64,000 bases of DNA, taken from the NCBI GenBank assembly GCA_013396655.1, contig WBMV01003155.1, forward strand, positions 143,277 through 207,276, written 5' to 3'. This DNA is from Campylorhamphus procurvoides. Taxonomy: Eukaryota > Chordata > Aves > Passeriformes > Dendrocolaptidae. Below, piece by piece: positions 49,561 to 64,000 of the stretch (position 1 is its first letter; the number at the start of each line of letters is the position of its first letter). The notes beneath the pieces are model-generated. The model ran no database searches. It was not told the DNA's origin and saw only the letters and a program-made list of their open reading frames with translations. Both the position numbers and the translations under genes were made by a program.

Positions 49561-52500
49561 TGAATCAGTGCTCTGGAATAACGTTATTTGCCCCAGCTGA
49601 GAAGAGAATATTCCCTGTGTGGCAGCTCTCTCCTGAGTTTCCTCCATTTCTTTTTGTTTAGGTTGTTTCTTGCTGACCTTCCCTCCCCGAGGCCGTGGTG
49701 ATGCAGATAAGAGCTTTGCTGAAGGAGCTCGGATGGAGATCTTGCTGCCATGCCTGGCTGCCTAACACAGGGATCTCAGGAGCAGTTGAGGTGCTGAGGC
49801 AGAGGTAGAGATAACTTGGTCTAACAAAGATGTGCCTTAGTCTGGCCAGCACAATAGCAGGATAAGAATATACATGGGCACATAATGCCCAGCAGCCTAA
49901 AAAGTGTCAGCCAAGCTGTTGTATTTCTATATTGCATTCAAGTGCTCTTTCAGAGGAAAAAAACTGAAGTTTTAAGCTTCTGTTCCTTTCTTTCTGGGCC
50001 CTTGAATAGTCTGATTTGTCATGGTGGTGGCATATGATTTGTTCTTTAACTTTGGATGTCAGCAGACTGTGCTTTGTCCTAACTTTGAGTAGTTAGGATG
50101 AGGTGTTTGGTGCAGAAGGTTTTTATCATGTCCATTGACTGTTTAAAAAAAATAATATCCGTGATTGGCCAGTTCTTGAAAGAGCCACCTCTTATGTTTT
50201 TTAAAGCGGAAGGGGAAGGGCTGGAAGCTGTTATTTGTCACCTGCCTTTAATGACAGCTGTCAGCCCTTCTTCCTTCCAAGGAGCCCTTAGTCCACTGCT
50301 GAGGCCAGCTGAGCTGCTGCCATCCTTATATAAATTGCTTGCCTCAGTTGCTTAAGAAGTCACCCATTTTGGCATCCAGAAGCACAGGAGACTTCATGAC
50401 ATCTAGCACCACAGTCTAGTTTGAAAGCAAGAAGGTGCCCTGTACATATTTTAATATTGTTATAGAGGCCAGTCTGCAGTTGTCCCCTGAAATCTGGGCT
50501 GTCTAGTGGGTCTTGTTAGTCCATATTCCTGCAGATATTGCTGTCCCAGTGCACCGTGGTCTCTGCCAGGGCTGGATGACATATCACAAGCCTCACACTG
50601 CCATCTCAGTGCCTTGGAATGCTAACACTGAAGGGGGAAGGGCAGGGCAGTGTTTGTTTGCTCTCCTGAGCCATGCTGTTAAATCTCAGTATGAACACAC
50701 TCTCTTGCAGCAGCTCTTTCCCACCTTGGAGCCAGGGAGGTAACAAGGTCATGTCCCCCTGGCAGCACTTCAAGAGCAGGCAGTGCTGCCTGAATCTTAA
50801 TGTCCCACTGCATTCTTAGCCCCTGTGAGGGATAAGCAGCAGGGTGGATTGCAGTGTTCATGCTGCTGCTCCTATCACTTTTGTTATTCTTTTGATTGCC
50901 CTTTTACAAGAAGGCTTTCAAATAAATACATGACAAGTCCAGAGTAGTCTGGAGAACTGCATTAGGTTCCCTTTGCCATACCTGTGAGGCTCTGCCTTGC
51001 AAGCCCCTCCAGGGTAGGTGTTCATGGATCCTTTTTCCTGAAGAGCCAAGAAGAAACCCTCTTTCTTTTGCCCTGTAACCCTTGCTGCCTGGCAGGATCA
51101 CCTTGCTGCAAGTTCTTACACTTCCCTGTTGGCTCTAAGAGGGTTTGCATGATGCTCTGGAGCTACTCTTGGCTATCAGCCCTTGGCACTGTGCCAGTCA
51201 GGTGGAGCTAGCCAAGTTGCCCTGTCTTTGAGCCAGTGGACCAATTTCTTTGATATCCTCTGGTTTTGGGTGTATGGAGTTGTAAATGCAAGCTGCTTTC
51301 CTCTCTGCCACATTGTATGACTTCATTGTCACACAGGAAGGAGATGTTTTTATATCTTAAGTATTCTACCTATCACAAGAGGTTCTAAATATTTATTTGA
51401 AAAAAAAAATCAGGTTTGTTTGTATAGTGACATTAAAGAGGTGAAAAGTAAAATCCAGGAATAGAAATCAGACTTGCAGGGTACCTGAGGTACGGGAGAA
51501 GCTAGTCTTCTGCTATGCCACTGTGGCTCTGTGAGCTTGTAAAAGATGAGTCCTACTTCTGTTTCTGCCCCTGACTAGTTTTGCAGTTGTTGGAGAAATC
51601 AGAGTACAGAGAGAGCACAGCCTGTCTGAAAATCCAGGATCATGGAAAATGCACTGAGTTCTTCAGGATCTCTGGAAAAACACTCAAAACACCAAGCTCT
51701 GCATCACAGGACTCCCCTAAGGGAAGGGAAATAACTGCTACTCCTCACCAGGAGTGATGTGCTTGCCTGACTTTAGTGGGTTCTTGATGTTTACTTGTGT
51801 TGTTCCCACTTCCCTAAACTTGTGCTCACTCCCTGATCTTCCTGGGGCAAGTTGTTTACAGCACCAAGGCCTATCTCAGAGGCCTTGACTTTGGTGCAAT
51901 CCATCTCAGCAGCCTGTCAGGGCTTATTGTGAACGTACATCCTCACAGCAACAGCAGCTGGGGATCCTGCCGGGTTCTCCTCTCTACCAGTGCCAGGAAG
52001 TGCTGATTAGCTCTTCCTCCTGCTCCTCCTGGCCGGGCTGCAGGTCCCTGCACCCACAGCTGCTCCACACACGTTCCCTTCACCGAGAGAACGTGGCTCT
52101 GACAAACCGTGGGCAGCCTCAGCAAATGCCAGAGTGTCCTCATTCATCAGTCCTTTACAAACAGGGTGAGGCTTTCCAGCCCATGCTTTGAGGAATCTGA
52201 GTTCCTGCTGTGAGTGTGGTAAAGCCCTCCAGATCTCTGGCAGGGGCAAGAAGGGTGGTTGCCACCTGCAAAATGAGCATCTTGTTCTTTCTCCCATTAA
52301 GAACAAGAACAATTACAGCAGGTTCAGAAGATCCCTTTGGGGTACCAAAATAAAATCTCAGCCCTCTGTTTTCATATTGCCTTTCCCCTTCATATCTTTT
52401 AAACAGTAGTGTTGACTACTGAAACGTACTGACTTGATCCCGAATCTTTTTGGGAAGTTGGACTCATTCATCTTTGGGGCGTGGAACAACAGCTTTGCCT

Positions 52501-53904
52501 GGAGAGAGCAGCCCCTACAGCATGTAGAGTGCCCCACTGGAACTGTATCCTCTCTCCCAGAGCATCTCCTTGCAGAAAGGATTTTGTTTGGGGTTTTTCC
52601 CTCCTTTCTTCTCTCAGGATGACTACCCCAGCTCCCTGAGGCACAGATTTTTTGTGGTCTAATTCAGACTGCTATTATTTGTGAGGGAAGTGGAGCAGTG
52701 TTTCTCATCTGACAATCTTCTCCAGCTTGAGACCATTTCCTTGTACTAGATCTTACAGTGAGTTGGGCATGGCATCATCTCTGGGAATGATGGGGCATCT
52801 CCTGCATTAATCCATTTTGGAGACCTTGGTGGGACCTGTTGGTGGCACCTTTGAAGCTCAAAATTGCAATGCTGGAGTTTGTTTCCCTGTATTAATTGTC
52901 AGTCACTCCATGTACCTGTCAAAACACGGTGGTGACAGGCTCATAAACCACCTACACAACCAAAGCAGCTGGGAGGTGATATGGTTCAGAGCACTGTACA
53001 CACCTGTGACACAAACAGAACATTCCATTCAGCCCTGTCAGTTTTAGTTACCCGGGATCATCAGGATGAATCAGCCTCTCGATGAAAATGGCAAAATATA
53101 AATTCCTCTGGCTCGTTGTATTATTCTCTGCTCAATTTTAGTTTCTCTTCTGGGAATTCACATCATTGCTGTGTGAGGGTTATCTGCCTTGATAGCTTTG
53201 TGCAGTGAATCTAGTCTCCTTTCCTGTTGTTGGAAAAACTTTTCTGGGACTGCACAGCTGTCAGCACAATAGAACCACAAGGACTTTTTCTTTTTTTGGT
53301 GGTAGCAATGACAGCAATTTATTTGGGTTTCTTTGCTGTTCCCTAGAGTCATTCACCACTCTAGACTCCTGTGCTGGGGTGGAGCAGAGCAGCATATTGC
53401 ACTTTGCTGCCAGGGACACATCAGACAGGCCATTGAGAACTTTCTGTAGTGTGCAATCCCTACAACACAGACAAACAGCCGGCTCCTTCTCTTGCGCAAA
53501 TTCAACATGAAAATAATGGAGCTGCTTTTTTCCTGCTGGGATTTCAAGCTAGCGCACCAACCTTGGTGTCGTTCCTTACACCAGCCTGCTGCAGAAATGC
53601 AGTATGCAAAAAGGGAATGGGGAGATGCGTGATTGTATGATCACTATAGGCTTAGCTGCACTCATTGCTGATGGGATGAGAGGGAAGATCCCTTTCCACT
53701 TATTCATGTTGTCCTTGGTATCCCACTGCCAGCCATGGTGCTGAGTTTGCTTTGGCAGAGAACAGATTTCAAAGGATGCTGCATATAGAGCTTGTGGTTT
53801 TCACTTGCAACTCAGCCTCATTTGGTTTGAAGCAGTAAGGAGAGCCTCTCAGTTACTTGGTTTTGCATGCAAGTTAATTTCACGATGCTGGGTTCCTAGG
53901 TTGT

Positions 53905-53927
53905 TGGTTTGGTTTGGTTTGGTTTTT
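53905..53927. repeat. GGTTT simple repeat
   Basis: Four GGTTT units in tandem in the MCU-OIT3 intergenic region. Confidence 0.75.
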
Positions 53928-54440
53928 AAAGAGAAGAGATTGCAAGAGTACCGCAGAAAAGGGTCTTTACTCTCCTTGGTTGATAATCTCCCTGCAACCA
54001 CAAGCAGGAGTGGAAAGGGCCTTTGTGTAGCCTGGGAAGAGCTTATTTCCCTGTGGGACAGCAGCCTTTCACTTTGACTGATGTTCCCATTGTAGCTCTG
54101 CTCCAGGGGCTCCTGTGCAATCTCTGCTCGGAAGGATCAGTGCTCCTCTTTGGCCACCATTTCCTGCAGTTAAGGCTCTCCTGCTGGAGTTTTGTGCCTG
54201 CAGGAGCCGCCGAGTCGTATGACTCGTGGAAGGAGCAGAGATAACAAGCACCCATCTGTTCTCCTTTTGCAGCCCTTCGGGATGTCCGGGTGTCCCTGGT
54301 TAGAGCTCCTCTCTGGATAAGATAGTGGAGGTGTCACTGTGGGGCAGTCGGGGCACAGAACAATAGTGGGTCGAGTCCGAAAAACAACATTGATCAGGGA
54401 GGACATCTCTGCTGTCAATGAGGGGCAGAGCTGCTCTGGG

Positions 54441-54640
54441 GAGGTCAAGGCTGGAGCTGTACCCCACATCCCTTTGGCTTCTTCCTCTCATAAACTTCCA
54501 GGAGAGCCATCACACTTGCTCTTCTGGAAGCTTGGAGGCAGGAGCTTCACTGAGACAAAGTCTGCAAGAGCCACAGGGTGTATTGTGAGGGTTTTCAAGC
54601 CTCTGTTCCTTGAGCAGTGACTCCTCCTTGGCTGAGTGGG
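54441..54640 (+). promoter_or_regulatory. OIT3: Candidate OIT3 proximal promoter and 5'UTR
   Basis: This is the stretch immediately upstream of the OIT3 signal-peptide exon. A TATA-like CATAAA occurs at about 54,489-54,494, and there is no upstream ATG between there and the predicted start. AGGTCA-like and CAAAGTC-like half-sites (about 54,441 and 54,555) could suit nuclear receptors such as HNF4, which would fit a liver gene. All of this is weak motif evidence; the transcription start is unknown. Confidence 0.3.

Positions 54641-64000
<9,360 letters not shown>

Larger units (their letters stand above)
49561..54640. other. MCU-OIT3 intergenic region, including the presumed OIT3 promoter and 5'UTR
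   Basis: About 5 kb separate the MCU poly(A) site from the OIT3 start codon. I see no convincing gene, RNA gene or transposable element here, only short simple repeats such as a GGTTT run at 53,905-53,927. The last few hundred bases should contain the OIT3 promoter and 5'UTR. Confidence 0.7.

Noticed and set aside
52188..52409. CxxCGK-like stretch resembling a C2H2 zinc finger
   Set aside because: Only one partial motif (CCECGKAL) with wrong His spacing and no linker or tandem fingers; coincidence.

Overview
This is vertebrate nuclear DNA, almost certainly from a bird. Its genes are split by canonical GT-AG introns. The dispersed repeats are avian CR1 LINE 3' ends, plus an LTR whose 3' half reads like the common avian endogenous-retrovirus LTRs. 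The CR1 sequence types suggest a neoavian, perhaps passerine, genome, but I cannot fix the species. There are no operons, CRISPR arrays or prokaryotic features.

Two plus-strand protein genes lie head to tail. From the left edge to about 49,560 is the 3' part of MCU, the pore subunit of the mitochondrial calcium uniporter. Positions 1-37,032 appear to be large intron 1, since the GC-rich first exon with the targeting peptide is not in the window. Exons 2-8 follow at 37,033-37,102, 41,252-41,422, 41,916-42,020, 44,057-44,217, 44,663-44,866, 46,379-46,495 and 47,575-47,652. A 3'UTR of about 1.9 kb ends at an AATAAA. All junction phases are consistent and the pore motif WDIME is intact.

About 5 kb of apparently gene-free DNA separates MCU from OIT3 (liver-specific zona pellucida-domain protein, also called LZP), the same neighbour order as in mammals. 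Its short signal-peptide exon (54,641-54,704) was found by splice phase and hydrophobic character. It is followed by the D8C-type exon (57,652-58,026), a cysteine-rich EGF-like exon (58,391-58,501) and a calcium-binding EGF exon (61,526-61,648). The remaining exons, including the ZP domain, lie beyond position 64,000. The two genes are unrelated in function (inner mitochondrial membrane calcium uptake; secreted liver glycoprotein).

The rest is intronic and intergenic sequence. It holds about nine CR1 fragments, one solo-LTR-like element in MCU intron 6, a G-rich minisatellite at 32.4-32.7 kb, a few simple repeats, and a CpG-rich patch with a TATA-like box at 13.1-13.9 kb in MCU intron 1 that could be an alternative promoter. 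I found no convincing undescribed system. The most useful leads are the CpG patch, the sense LTR, the minisatellite and the OIT3 first exon.
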